Part shown: one piece after another, positions 16,427-27,767 of the stretch
How the letters are laid out: every line of letters starts with the position of its first letter
Position numbering within the stretch: the stretch's first letter is position 1
Source: Diphasiastrum complanatum
Taxonomy: Eukaryota; Streptophyta; Lycopodiopsida; Lycopodiales; Lycopodiaceae
Assembly (NCBI GenBank): GCA_029204225.1
Contig: MU835516.1
Location: 1 to 38,481 of the forward strand
DNA: 38,481 bases
Reading direction: 5' to 3'
The notes under the pieces: model-generated
What the model was told of the DNA's origin: nothing
Seen by the model: the letters and a program-made list of their open reading frames with translations, nothing else
Databases searched by the model: none
Program-made: the position numbers and the translations under genes

Positions 16427-18112
16427 TTCCAGATAATAGAGAAGAATGCATCATGCTGGCACTTCCCTCTCAAGGACTTGAGTAACTCACTACGAATCTG
16501 AGTAAAACTCAACTCGTTTATCATAGGCATTCTACTAAGTGCATCTGCTACTGTGTTGAATTTCCCCCGTCTATATCTGATAGACATATCAAACTCTTGC
16601 ATTAACTCAGCACAACGAGCTTTCCAATTTCTGAGCTCAGGCTGATTGCAAAGGTATCTGAGACTTTCATGGTCTGTCAGGACCTCAAAGTTGGCACCAT
16701 GCAAATAATGCCTCCAAGTCTTAAGGGCATGAGCTATGGAGAAGAGTTCCTTTTCATAGGCGTTGTACCTAGTCTGTGCAGGCTCGAGTTTTTTACTCTC
16801 GAACGCAACTGGTCGTCCACTTTGAGTTAGTACAGCACCAATTGCAAAGTCGCTAGCATCTGTTTCGACCACAAATGGCTGATTGGGGTCGACGACTTTC
16901 AAAACTGGTGCTGTAGCTAAGGCTGTTTTGAGAGCATCAAAGCTCTCCTATTGTGCGGACTCCCAAATGAACTCCTTTCCCTTCCCCTTAAGAAGATTTG
17001 TCATGGGAACTGCTATCTAAGCATATTCCTTGACAAATCATCTGTAATATCCCGCCAAACCCAAAAAGATCTGAAGGTCTAAAAGATTCTGAGGTCTCAG
17101 CCAACTGAGTATGGCTTTGACCTTATTAGAGTCCATCTTAATCCCATTTGTCGAGATAATGTGACCCACATAAGCTACTTCTTCAACGAAGAATTCACAC
17201 TTAGGTTTCTTAGCATAAAGCCTATGCTTTCTAAGCAATCGAAACACCTTTCTGAGGTGTTTAAGATGCTCCTTCCTTGTTTTACTATAAACGAGGATGT
17301 CATCTAAAAATACGACTACAAACTTACCCAAGTATGGTCTGAGGACACTGTTCATCAAGGTCATAAAGGTAGCTGGAACATTTGTGAGCCCAAAAGGCAT
17401 CACCTTAAACTCATAATGACCATGACGAGTCCTAAAAGCTGTTTTCGGGACATCTTCCGACTTTATACGGACTTGATGATATCCCGATCTGAGGTCTATT
17501 TTACTGAAAAATTTAGCCTCGTCGAGTTGATCAAACAACTCGTCTGCCCGAGGCATAGGATACTTATTCTTTATTGTGACTTTATTGAGGGCTCTGTAAT
17601 CTACACAAAGACACATAGACCCCTCCTTTTTCACCAATAGGACTGGTGAGGCCCATGGTGAACTACTGGTCTGAATTTGGCCTTTCCCAAGATAATCTGT
17701 TAACTGCCTAGTTATTTCTTCATCCTCTGTTCGGCTGACCCGATACGGAGGTTTAGAAACATGTGTTGTACCTGGTACTAGGTTTATTACATGATCTACT
17801 TCTCTGCTAGGTGGTAAACCATGTGGTAAATCTTCACGAAAAACATTTTTAAATTTAGACAATATTTGCTTACTTTCTGCTGTAAAGAACTAGAAATAGA
17901 AACTTCTGGAATAAACTAAAAGTCACATAAGAATACCTGATGGTCGTCGTCTCCGATTAGCTGACAGAGCTCTGAACTGCAGACCATAGGGCTGTTGGGG
18001 ACATCATGCTCCCCATGCAACTGGATCTCTCGGCCTTTTATGCTGAAAGCTGAGGGTGTTCTCCTGATAATTTTTGTGGAGGGAAGGTCCTAAGCTGTAG
18101 AGCCAATCTCCT
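16427..18112 (-). pseudogene. Gypsy element 1: RT and RNase H
   Basis: On the minus strand from the right: a protease-RT linker with GREIQLHGEHD (17900-18110), then an intact-looking RT frame (17862 to 17038) with [59 protein letters not shown] and the catalytic [11 protein letters not shown]. It ends at a TGA (17038-17040) in LGLAGYYR-stop. The connection domain carries two further TAG codons at 17017-17019 and 16948-16950 in place of Gln. RNase H follows with [37 protein letters not shown] and TDHESLRYLCNQ. The frame is cut by the TRIM at 16426. At about 18112 the element joins the 3' part of a second copy, so gag and protease are missing. Confidence 0.88.
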
Positions 18113-19816
18113 GAGGATCCAATGGGAGAACTAGAACACTGTCCCCTACCAGATTTTCTGATCTGGCTAAGGCTTTTCATAACTGACTTACATGAAAGAC
18201 TGGAAAAACCTTACTACTGTGTGGGAGTTCTAGTTCATAGGTGACCTCGCCTAGTCTCCTACGGATGGTAAAGGGACCACAATACCTTGGAGACAATTTA
18301 GCACACACTCCTGATTTGAGGGTTTTAGAGTCAACCGGGACTCTCAAGTAGACTTTCTCACCAGCGGATAACTGCACATCCCGTCTTGTGGATCTGCATA
18401 ATCCCTGGCTCGATCCTGGGACTGTCTGATGCTACGAGTAGCATGTTCTATCATCTGGTTTAGGTCCTCTAAAAATTTTATGGCTGCTTCAACTTTTTCT
18501 TGTTTAAACCCTACAGCTGTGGGTGAGCGTGGCTGAAAACCGTACATCACCATAAATGGGCTGTATCCCGTAGCTGAATGTTTGGTACTGTTGTAAGCAA
18601 ACTCTAATATCGAGAGATACTCCTCCCAATTAGTCTGCTTCTTGCTGACGTATGCACCAAGCATATCCTCCAGCACCTGATTTACCCTCTCTATTTGACT
18701 GTCCGTCTGTGGATGGTCGGTGGTACTCATATTAAGTTTAGTATGGAGATGATGGAATACTGCCCTCCAAAAATTTCTTTTAAACTTACTATCTCGGTCG
18801 CTGACTATGCCGGAAGGTAGACCGTACAATTTAAATAGCCCGTCCACAAACAACCTCGCTAACTTTGGAGCTCTAACGGTTGTTTTGGTCGGAATAAAAT
18901 GAGCCATTTTGGTCAGACGGTCAACTGTGACCCATATAGCGTCATTGCCCTTTTGGGTTTTAGGCAGGCCTACTATAAAATCCATGGAGATACTCTCCCA
19001 TTTACCAGCTTGTATTTCTAAGGGCTGCAACAACCCTCCTGCCTTTAAACGCTCTGCTTTGTTTACTTGACATTTCTAGCAACTGGTTACATACTGTTGG
19101 ACGCCCTTTTTCATACTGGGCCAGAAAAATTGCCTACGAAGAAGCTCATAGGCCTTCTGTATGCCTGGGTGTCCCGCACTAGGATTGTCATGACATTCAT
19201 ATAGGACCTGCTGCCTATAATCCTCTGAATTGGGGACAACTCGTTTATCATAGGCATTCTGCTAAGGGCATCTGCTACTGTATTGAATTTCCCCCGTCTA
19301 TATGAGATAGACATATCAAAGTCTTGCATCAACTCTGCCCAACGAGCTCAGGTTGATTGCAAAGGTATCTGAGACTTTCATGGTCTGTCAGGACCTCAAA
19401 GTTGGCACCATATAATGCCTCCAAGTCTTAAGGGCATGGACTATAGAAAAGAGTTCCTTTTCATAGGCACTATACCTAGTCTGAGCTGGCTCAAGTTTTT
19501 TACTCTCGAACGCAACTGGTCGGTCGTCCACCCTGAGTTAGCACAGCACCAACTACAAAGTCGCTAGCATCTGTTTCGACCACAAATGGCTGATTGGGGT
19601 CGACGACTTTTAAAACTGGTGCTGTAGCTAAGGCTGTTTTGAGAGCATCAAAGCTCTCCTGCTGTGCGGCCTCCCAAATGAACTCCTTTCCCTTCCCCTT
19701 AAGAAGATTTGTCATGGGAACTGCTATCTGAGCATATTCCTTGACAAATCGTCTGTAATATCCCGCCAAACCAAGAAAGATCTGAAGTTCCAAAATATGC
19801 TGAGGTCTTAGCTAAC
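18113..19816 (-). pseudogene. Gypsy element 2: RNase H and integrase, 3'-truncated
   Basis: It begins on the right with [20 protein letters not shown] (19793) and the connection region, then RNase H ([17 protein letters not shown]) with internal deletions. The HHCC region carries the TAG at 19076-19078. A 229-codon integrase frame (19033-18344) keeps all three catalytic positions: SMDFIVGL, VSDRD and IERVNQ. A C-terminal segment ends FHVSQL-TGA (18177-18179). The chromodomain and LTR are missing, because at about 18112-18120 the sequence passes into the protease-RT linker of element 1 at a short shared word (TTGGAT-CTCAG). The left boundary is therefore a recombination or deletion junction. 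Confidence 0.85.
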
Positions 19817-19844
19817 TAAACCCTAAACCCTAAACCCTAAACCC
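19817..19844 (-). repeat. Telomeric repeat, four TTTAGGG units at a deletion junction
   Basis: TAAACCC is repeated exactly four times on the plus strand (28 bp), which is the plant telomere unit. To its left gypsy RT sequence resumes at GTTAGCTAAGACCTCAG (minus strand). To its right is gypsy protease-region sequence. About 1 kb of pol that should lie between is gone, so the repeat sits at the deletion joint. Confidence 0.92.
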
Positions 19845-19917
19845 GTGAATACCAAGATTCAAGTTACTTACCATAGTTTCCCAGATTTTCTTATCTTCAC
19901 CCTTAGCTAGTGAAACT
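19845..19917 (-). pseudogene. Gypsy element 2 protease region, interrupted by copia
   Basis: On the minus strand SLAKGEDKKIWETMVSNLNL continues the protease-region frame from 25213-25300 (NFINYTLVKKLKLPEV, SQNRYIV) once the copia element and one AAACT are removed. Confidence 0.7.
19913..19917. repeat. Target-site duplication (left), AAACT
   Basis: AAACT here and at 25208-25212, flanking the copia element. Confidence 0.95.
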
Positions 19918-20307
19918 TGTTGAAATAAATGCCTATTTTGCCCCTTAAGGCTTGTATACTTGTAACTTGTAGGTTGTGCATAAGACATGGGGGTAAAACA
20001 TTTATGTACATAGTACACCCCACTTGTGCTGATTAGGCAAGTAAATCAAGTAGGTTAAGGACCCATGTGGGTTCTAGAGCTAGAATTAGCAAGACACCAC
20101 CTCTATACATAACATGCTATATGTAGCCCAAACTTTGGAGGGGTTTCCACGCCCTACTACACTTTGAATATTCATTCATGTTGTGTGAGCTTTGAAGTCC
20201 TCTCTCTCTTGCTTTTGTGTTTTACTCCATAGCTGGTTTTCTGAAGCTTTCATAGTGTGCTTACTATGCTGTTATGATACTCCATAGCTAGGCCTTGGAA
20301 TTTGTCA
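19918..20307 (+). repeat. Copia 5' LTR
   Basis: 390 bp, TG...CA. The end TTTGTCA is followed directly by the primer site. Confidence 0.95.
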
Positions 20308-20319
20308 TGGTATCAGAGC
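20308..20319 (+). promoter_or_regulatory. Copia primer-binding site, initiator Met tRNA
   Basis: TGGTATCAGAGC begins at the base after the LTR with no spacer. Confidence 0.93.
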
Positions 20320-20701
20320 AGGTTATGTTGCCTGTGGTGTGGTGAAAGCTTGGACCTATTTTTGATCAGATTCCTGCCATTCCTGGAGAGCAGCTTACCT
20401 TTGAGGAGGGAGCACATTTTGTAGGGGCATCTGATCTCTGTGCTATCTGCATGGTTGGAGTACTGTTGGCAAGGGGAGTACAGGGAGCCTTGAGTCTTTT
20501 TGGACAGCCAGGACTGTAGGAGGGCGCTTTCTACAGTGGGGACTTCAGTGAAAGTTCTGAGTGGATCTTGGACAAGGGCTAGGACAGCCATACAGGGGGA
20601 TAGTTTCAAATCCAGAAGCTGAGGGTTATTGAGCAAGTGGCTGCATACCCTAGTTGGGTGAAAACCCCAGTTTGTCTTTTGTGTTTTATTTCTATCCAGC
20701 T
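20320..20701 (+). other. Copia 5' untranslated leader
   Basis: About 380 bp between primer site and gag start with no conserved frame. The upstream ATG at 20654 is in frame with gag (16 extra codons), but the shorter start fits copia gag proteins better. Confidence 0.7.
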
Positions 20702-23700
20702 ATGTCTAGTCTTGCAGAGAGCATGCTGAGTGAAGCCAGCCGGCTTGATGGCACTAACTTTAGCATATGGAAATTCAAGATCAAGAACATTCTTGAAGAC
20801 AAAGAATGTTGGAAGCTTGTGACAGGTGAGGAGCCTGTTCCAACATCTGAACTTGAACTTAAGGACTATATCAAGAGAGGGGAAAAGGCACACAGAATCA
20901 TCAACATGTCAGTGAGGGATAATGTGATTCCTCTAATCAGGTCAGCCAAAGGGCCTGTGGATGCATGGCACATTCTTTGTGCATTGTATGAGACAGCAAG
21001 TACAACCAGGTTTCTCTACTTGAAGAACAAGTTGTATACTCTCAGAATGGAGACAGGGGAGACAGTTACTGATCATCTTACTAAGATTCAGGATATTAGA
21101 TATCAGCTTTCTATACTTGGAGAGTCTATTGCTGACAAAGACTTGATGCCAATAGTTCTGAATAGCTTGTCATATGCTTATCAGAACTTTGTGATGATGA
21201 TATCAGTGAGAGAGAAGATCCCTACCTATGAAGAAGTCTATGGTCTCTTGTTACAGGAGGAGATGAGGAGAGTTAATCTCTCCAAGAGGGAAGATTTCCA
21301 AGAGCATGCCTTTGCTTCTAAGAAGAAGCAAAATCCAGCTAAGGATAAGAAGAAAGGTAAAGGCAAGAACAAAGGAACACCACAAACACTTAAGCAAGGA
21401 ATGGAGAACTTGCAGATGTCAGAAGCACAATCCTCCTCAAATACTTCTTCCACACCTCGAAGGAAGGGGAATTGCAATTACTGTGGTAAATATGGATACT
21501 TTGCTTTTGAGTGCAGGAAGAAGCTTGCAGACCAAAAGAAGGGCACAAAGAAGCAAGGAGGAAATGTTGTTGAGAGTGTTGTAAGAGAGGAGCAGAGTGA
21601 CATAAGGCAAGCTGAGTTATTCTCTGTTGCATTGGCTTCACAAGCTACAACAGGTGGTTGGTACATTGACTCAGGTGCTTCAAAGCACATGACCCCTCAT
21701 AGGGATTGGTTTGATACCTTTGTGGGGATTAGTGATGGACAAGAGGTGTGCATAGGTGACAACTCAACACACAAGGTCAAGGGAAAGGGCACAGTACCTG
21801 TAAAGCTTCCATCAGGAGAAGTCAAAGTCATTAAGAATGTCTTATATGTACCAGGACTTGCTAAAAATCTTCTTTCAGTAGGAGCTATCACTCAACAAAA
21901 TATGAAAGTAGAATTTGATGCTACTTCTTGTCTTGTGTTGGACTTGAGTGATAATATGAAGGTTGTGGCCAAAGGATTGCAGGAAGATAATCTATACAGG
22001 TTATACACTTCTATCCCTAGTCAGCATGCTTATACAGCAAAAGGAAGGGATGTGGATAGGTTGTGGCATGAGAGGTATGGACATCTTGGCTACCAAAGCA
22101 TGCAGGTGTTGAACCAGCATCATATGGTGGAGGGGCTTCCAGTTGTTAAGCCAAGCTCTTCAGTTTGCGAGGCTTGCGCTATGGGAAAACAGCAAAGACA
22201 TAAGTTTCCCAAGGAAAGCACCACCACGGCAGCAGGCATACTTGACTTGATACATTCAGATTTGTGGGGGCCAACCCAAACAAAATCTGCAAGGGGGGCA
22301 TATTACTTTATGACCTTTATTGATGACTTCTCACGCAAGATTTGGATTTATTTCTTGAAGTTAAAATCTGAAGCATTCAAGTACTTCCTGCATTTCAAAG
22401 CTTTGGTAGAAGAACATTCAGGAAAGAAGATAAAGATGCTCAGGTCAGACGGTGGTGGAGAGTTCATTAAGACAGAATTTGTGGAATTCTGCAAGGCCAA
22501 TGGGATCAAAAGGCAGCTTACAGCTCCTCATACCCCTCAGCAAAACGGCGTAGCAGAGAGAAAGAACCGAACTATTGTGGAGTGTGCAAGGTGCATGCTC
22601 AAGGCAAAGGGGTTGCCCAACACTTTTTGGGGTGAGGCAATGCACACAGCAGTGTTTTTGTTGAATAGAAGTCTAACAAAAGCTGTGGAAGGCAAGACTC
22701 CAGAAGAGGCATTTAGCGGCATTAAGCCCAAGGTAGGCGCTTTGCGAGTGTTTGGTTGTACGGCCTATGCCCATATTCCCAAGGATAACAGGAAAAAGCT
22801 GGATGCAAAATCAGCAAAGAGTATTTTCTTGGGATACAGTGAAGAAAGCAAAGCTTACAGACTTTACGATCTTACTAGCAAGAAGAGGATCATAAGTCGA
22901 GATGTGATCTTTGAAGAAGATCAAACGCCTCCTATAGAGGAACTTGAGATGGAGGATGGTACAAGTGAATTTGTGCCAATACTTGATGACCCACGTCCAT
23001 ATATTGGGGAGCCTCAGGATGATCATATGAGTGATCAAGAGGAAGAATCCGAGGAGGCTAGGAAGCGGAAGGAAAGGGGCAAATCTGTTGAGTCCTATTC
23101 ACCGTCTTCATCACCAACTGCAAGGAAGAAGTTTCCCAAGTGGTATTGGCAAACTGTGCAGGATGGTTTGATATTGGATGAGGGAGAGAGCAGCAATCCA
23201 GGGGCTAGGAGGTCTCAAAGGCAAGCCCAGCAGCATGAACACCAGGAGACAAACTATGCAGTTATGACTACTATTTTGGATTCACAAGATCCACATACAT
23301 TCGTTGAGGCAGCAGATGAGAAGGTATGGCAACATGCTATGCAAGAGGAGTACGACTCCATTCTCAAGAATGATACATGGGATTTGGTGAAGTTACCAAA
23401 AGGGAAGCGTCCTATTGGCTGTAAGTGGGTCTACAGGACCAAATACAAATCTGATGGGAGCATCGAAAAGCATAAGGCAAGGCTGGTTGCTAAAGGCTAT
23501 GCACAGAAGGAGGGCTTGGACTATGATGAGACGTTTGCACCGGTAGCTAAGATGACGTCTATCAGGTTGGTTTTAGCATTGGCTGCATTTTTTGGTTGGG
23601 AGGTCCATCAAATGGACGTGAAGAGTGCTTTTCTTAATGGACAGTTGGCTGAAGAAGTCTACATGGAACAGCCACAAGGTTTTGAGGCTAAGGGCAAGGA

Positions 23701-24823
23701 AAGTATAGTATGCAGGCTTAAGAAGGCCTTATATGGTTTGAAGCAGGCACCCAGGGCCTGGTATAGTCGTATTGACGACTATTTTGCCAAGGAGCAATTC
23801 ATAAAGAGTCAGTCGGATTGCAACCTGTGAAGGAGGAAGATGGGAACATTGTTTTGATAGTTCTCTATGTGGATGACTTACCACATCATGGGTAACAATG
23901 GGCAGCTTATTGAAAAGGTGAAGGCTCATTTATCAAATGAGTTCGAGATGAAGGATTTGGGCTTAATCCACTATTGTCTTGGTTTGGAGGTTTGGAAAAA
24001 GGAAAACTGTGTGTTTACTTCCCAAGCCAACTATGCATGTGAAGTTTTGAACAGGTTCAACATGCAGGATTGCAAACCCGCCCATTGATACCAGCAGTAA
24101 GCCATCCAGAGATGATGGCACTCCTTTTGTGGACGAGACTCTGTATAGGCAGCTTGTGGGTAGCCTGATTTATCTCACCACTACGAGACCAGACATTTCC
24201 TATGCGGTTGGTGTAGCAAGCCAGTTCATGAGTTCTCCAACTGAAGCACATTGGAAAGCAGCCAAGAGGGTTTTGAGGTATGTCAAAGGGACAACCTGCT
24301 ATGGGATTGAGTACACAGATGACGGAAAGCTTCAGCTTGGAGGCTTTACTGATTCGGATTGGGCAGGTGATAGGGATGATCGAAAGTCAACCACAGGTTA
24401 CATTTTTAACCTTGGTTCAGGGGCCATTTCTTGGTGTAGAAACAGCCCACAGTTACCTTATCATCGACAGAGGCTGAGTACAGGGCAGTGGCAAAAGCTA
24501 CCTGCGAGGCAATATGGCTCAGGAGACTTCTTGGGGAGGTGCAGATTCCACAGGATGGTCCTACTATTCTTCAGTGTGACAGCCAGAGTTGCATCCAGCT
24601 TGCCAAAAATCCTGTGTACCATGCTCGTACGAAGCATATTGAGGTGGATCAACACTTCTTACGAGAGAAGATACAAAGCGGAGAAATTCAGCTCGAGTAC
24701 TGTGATACCAACGAACAAGCAGCAGATATCTTTACTAAGGCACTTAGTAGAGAAAAATTTGAAAAGTTTCGTAGCATGCTAGGTGTTGGTATGAACAAAA
24801 TAGCCATTGAGGGGGGGTGTTGA
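20702..24823 (+). pseudogene. Copia gag-pol polyprotein, frameshifted after RT mid-region
   Basis: The chosen start MSSLAESML (20702) fits copia gag N-termini. The first frame is open to 23830 (about 1042 codons). Gag has an LDGTNFSIWKFKIKNIL motif. A zinc knuckle at residue 258 (CNYCGKYGYFAFEC) has Tyr instead of the conserved His. Protease is IDSGASKHM (Asp 323). The integrase HHCC begins at His 456 and ends CEAC (489). The catalytic triad is Asp 520, Asp 583, Glu 619 (D-x35-E intact). RT shows WVYRTKYKSDG and MDVKSAFLNG. After 23830, frame changes occur near 23833, 23882, 24085 and 24447; the pieces carry LYVDDL, WAGDRDDRKSTTGY (RNase H) and ADIFTKAL. The last codons cross the polypurine tract and stop at TGA 24821-24823, inside the 3' LTR. 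Confidence 0.93.
24809..24817 (+). promoter_or_regulatory. Copia polypurine tract
   Basis: GAGGGGGGG directly before the 3' LTR; it also encodes Glu-Gly-Gly of the pol C-terminus. Confidence 0.85.
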
Positions 24824-25207
24824 AATAAATGCCTATTTTGCCCCTTAAGGCTTGTATACTTGTAACTTGTAAGTTGTGCATAAGACATGGGGGTAAAACA
24901 TTTATGTACATAGTACACCCCACTTGTGCTAATTAGGCAAGTAAATCAAGTAGGTTAAGGACCCATGTGGGTTCTAGAGCTAGAATTAGCAAGACACCAC
25001 CTCTATACATAACATGCTATATGTAGCCCAAACTTTGGAGGGGTTTCCACACCCTACTACACTTTGAATATTCATTCATGTTGTGTGAGCTTCGAAGTCC
25101 TCTCTCTCTTGCTTTTGTGTTCTACTCCATAGTTGGTTTTTTGAAGCTTTCATAGTGTGCTTACTATGCTGTTATGATACTCCATAGCTAGGCCTTGAAA
25201 TTTGTCA
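24818..25207 (+). repeat. Copia 3' LTR
   Basis: 390 bp, matching the 5' LTR with about eight transitions. AAACT follows at 25208-25212. Confidence 0.95.
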
Positions 25208-26586
25208 AAACTATGTACCTATTCTGACTAGGTACTTCTGGTAGTTTAAGTTTTTTAACCAGGGTGTAGTTGATGAAATTATGGGTTGCCCCATCATCAA
25301 CCATAACTCTTACTGACTGGTTGCCAACTTTCCCATGCATATGTGTCATGCGGCCCAAAGCTGAAGGGTCTCGCTAGCATTGCAGAGGTCAGCTAGCAAC
25401 AGTGTTCATGATCTTCATGATACACTTTGATCTTGGAAGCTGCCGAGTCACTAGGGAAACTTACAGTCTGAACAAGATGAACTTGTTTCTTATCTTTTTT
25501 AGTGAAAGGCCCCTTGGGACACTGTCTGACTGTGTGTCCCTTGCCCATACACACAAAGCACAAACGTTCTTGTTTGGCTTTCTCAAAATCATCTAGTTTT
25601 AAGGGCTATATGAGTGAAGGGCGTTTCTAAGGAGCTTCACTTTTAAATTTTTCTTCTTTCTTTCTTTTTAAAAATTTCTTTTTGAATTGAAAGTCTTTCT
25701 GAGGAGGCTGCTTAGAAAGGGGCTGATGTCTCGCCCTCTTCCTACCCACTAAATCGTCATAGATTTGAGCATATCTGAGAGCTTGCTCCAGGGTAGTAGG
25801 CGAGTTTCTCTGGACCTCTACTTTATATTCATCTTTGAGGCCTCGGACAAACCCTCTGATTTTCTGATAATCATCCATATTTTTAATCTTTAAAACTGCT
25901 TCTCGATACTGCGAGATATATTGGATTAGGGACTTGTCCATTACTGTTCTTTCCCAGGCTTCCCAAGCTCTTCAAGTTCATTTTCTGGTAGGAATTCTCT
26001 TAGGAAAGCTTCTTCAAAAGCTTTTCATGACCAGGGAGTCTGCCCAGTCTCCTGGAGATTTAACCACCACTTATAGGCCATGGGCCCTAAGGAAAGACTG
26101 GCCTCAATTGCTTGCAAATGGTCAGGGGTCTGTTTAAGAGCATGAATGTTCTTCCATTTGCTAAGGTTTGTAGAATATCAGCATTTCTATCCTTCTCTTC
26201 CCCATTAAAAGTAGGAGGCTTTAAATCTTTAAAAACACTGGGATGAGACCGTAAAGTCTCACCCGAAACTGACGGAAGTGGAGAAGGGGACAACTGAGAA
26301 GTGGAAGGAAGGCTTCCTTTCGCGGAACTCAAAATCAAGTCTTTGAGTTCAGCGAACGGGGCATCCACACTGGACTTGAATTGGCTAATGCCAACTTCAG
26401 TTCATCCACTTCTGTTACCAAGTGGAGAAACTGCTCCTTGGTAACCAGTTCGTCGAGTTCTTCGGCGAACTGTTCCTGTTCTTCCATTTCCATTGGTTCT
26501 TTCCCTTTACTGTAAGACAAGGCTTCTCTTTCAAGCTCATCGATGCCTCTCTCCGGGGGTTGATCAGGTTTCTGAGGAGTGGTCAT
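25208..26586 (-). pseudogene. Gypsy element 2: gag, zinc knuckle and protease start
   Basis: On the minus strand gag starts at ATG 26586 (MTTPQKPDQPPERGIDELER). It contains a charged helical stretch (TKEQFLHLVTEVDELKLALA), then after a frameshift SVFKDLKPPTFNGEE, the capsid start. LQAIEASLSLGPMAYKWWLN, EAFLREFLPENELEEL and IRGFVRGLKDEYKVEVQ follow. The zinc knuckle at about 25520-25560 is intact: CFVCMGKGHTVRQC (CX2CX4HX4C). The protease region has DDGATHNFINYTLVKKLKL in place of a D-S/T-G site, so the catalytic triplet reads D-D-G. Several frameshifts occur. The copia insertion splits the protease at 25212. Confidence 0.85.
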
Positions 26587-27767
26587 TTTCAGAACTGAAA
26601 GAGAGGTACCTTAACTTCTGAAGAAAAAAAAGTCAGAAAGACTAATTTACAACTGTACAAGGGAAGGAAAGAAAAATTAGCTCTTTCTGAGAACTGTACT
26701 CCCACAGAGAGAATCAAGAAAAGCCCTCTCAGCTCTTCCTCAACTGCTTTCAGACCTGTGGTTCTGAGAAATTTGAATAGAAGGTGGAAAAAGTGCAAAA
26801 AGATCTGAAATTTTTGCAATCCCCCCTCGCTGGTCTGACAGCATCCCAATTTGTCCACAAAAAGGCAAATTTGAAGTCCAAAAGCACCTCTGAATTCTGA
26901 AATTTCAGAAGTCCCCTGCTCGCTGATCTGGCAGAATTTCTATTGCTCCAAATCTTTGAAGTTGAGGCCCAAACGTTTGTCTAAAATCTGGATTTTCAGA
27001 AGCACTGGCAGCGCTGACCCTGCTCTTCCCTTTTGGCTTCAAACTCGCTGAGAACTACTGAATTTTCCCCTGGAAACCAGATGCAAGTCTCTGGATTTAC
27101 AGCGATGGAGGTGCTTGCTTATTCCTACTCTAATTCCGCTGGAAAATGTGTAGAAAACTCTCTTGAACCCTGTGATGAACAGCTGCCTTTCCAGCAAGCT
27201 ACCTACACATGGAATCTGACTCCTTACTACTGTAATTTCTCAGTGTATTTCAAAGGTTTGAAGGCTGCATCTACAGCGATCTTCCTCCTCTATTCCTCTC
27301 TGAGCTTATACATGGGGATGTGGAGACCTCCCATGATGTAGGTGCTTGCAGATGGAGATGCTACAATTGCGGTTTTGAGTTCACTAGGCTGCTCACTAGG
27401 GTTAGGGCCCATTGTTGTGATTGACCAGGCCAGATGCGCGGGGCATGGGTATATCAGTGTGCAATGCCATTACAGCTGCTGAGGTAGAGAGGCTGCGAGA
27501 GATGTACGGCCATGATGGGTCAACCAGCCACTGAGACCATCACAGAGTTTTTTCCAATAGCGAGGGTAGAGCTCACAGGTCCAGGGTGCAGGGCCTAGTT
27601 GTAGAGGGTATACAAGTGCAGGGCCTAGCCACAAAGGAGCACCACCTACCCATGACAATCACTCAGTGCTTGTTGCACGTGCACGAGCCCTCACGACCAT
27701 CAGCATCATCAGTTGCTGGTGTCACACCCCTAATAGTGGTGGTTAAACCTCCAGGAGACTAGGCAGA
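26587..27767 (-). other. Probable gypsy leader, then unassigned DNA
   Basis: The first 40 bases upstream of gag (TTAAGGTACCTCTCTTTCAG) match the leaders at 2660 and 3425, so the leader belongs to the family. Farther right are repeats of TTCAGA/CTGAAATTTC words and low-complexity segments. No matching 5' LTR in minus orientation was found before 27767, so the 5' end of element 2 is lost. The plus-strand open frame at 27033-27341 is not recognisable. Confidence 0.45.

Larger units (their letters stand above)
19918..25207 (+). mobile_element. Full-length Ty1/copia retrotransposon
   Basis: 5290 bp from TGTTGAAATAAATG to TTTGTCA, with two 390-bp LTRs, an AAACT target duplication, an iMet primer site at 20308 and a G-rich polypurine tract at 24809-24817. 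The internal region holds gag, protease, integrase, RT and RNase H in copia order. LTRs differ at about eight sites (about 2%), all transitions by eye, which implies a fairly recent insertion. Gag-pol is disabled by frameshifts in its 3' third. It inserted into the protease region of a minus-strand gypsy element. Confidence 0.95.

Noticed and set aside
27033-27341. 102-codon plus-strand frame
   Set aside because: No family recognised, and it lies in gypsy leader sequence of the opposite strand.
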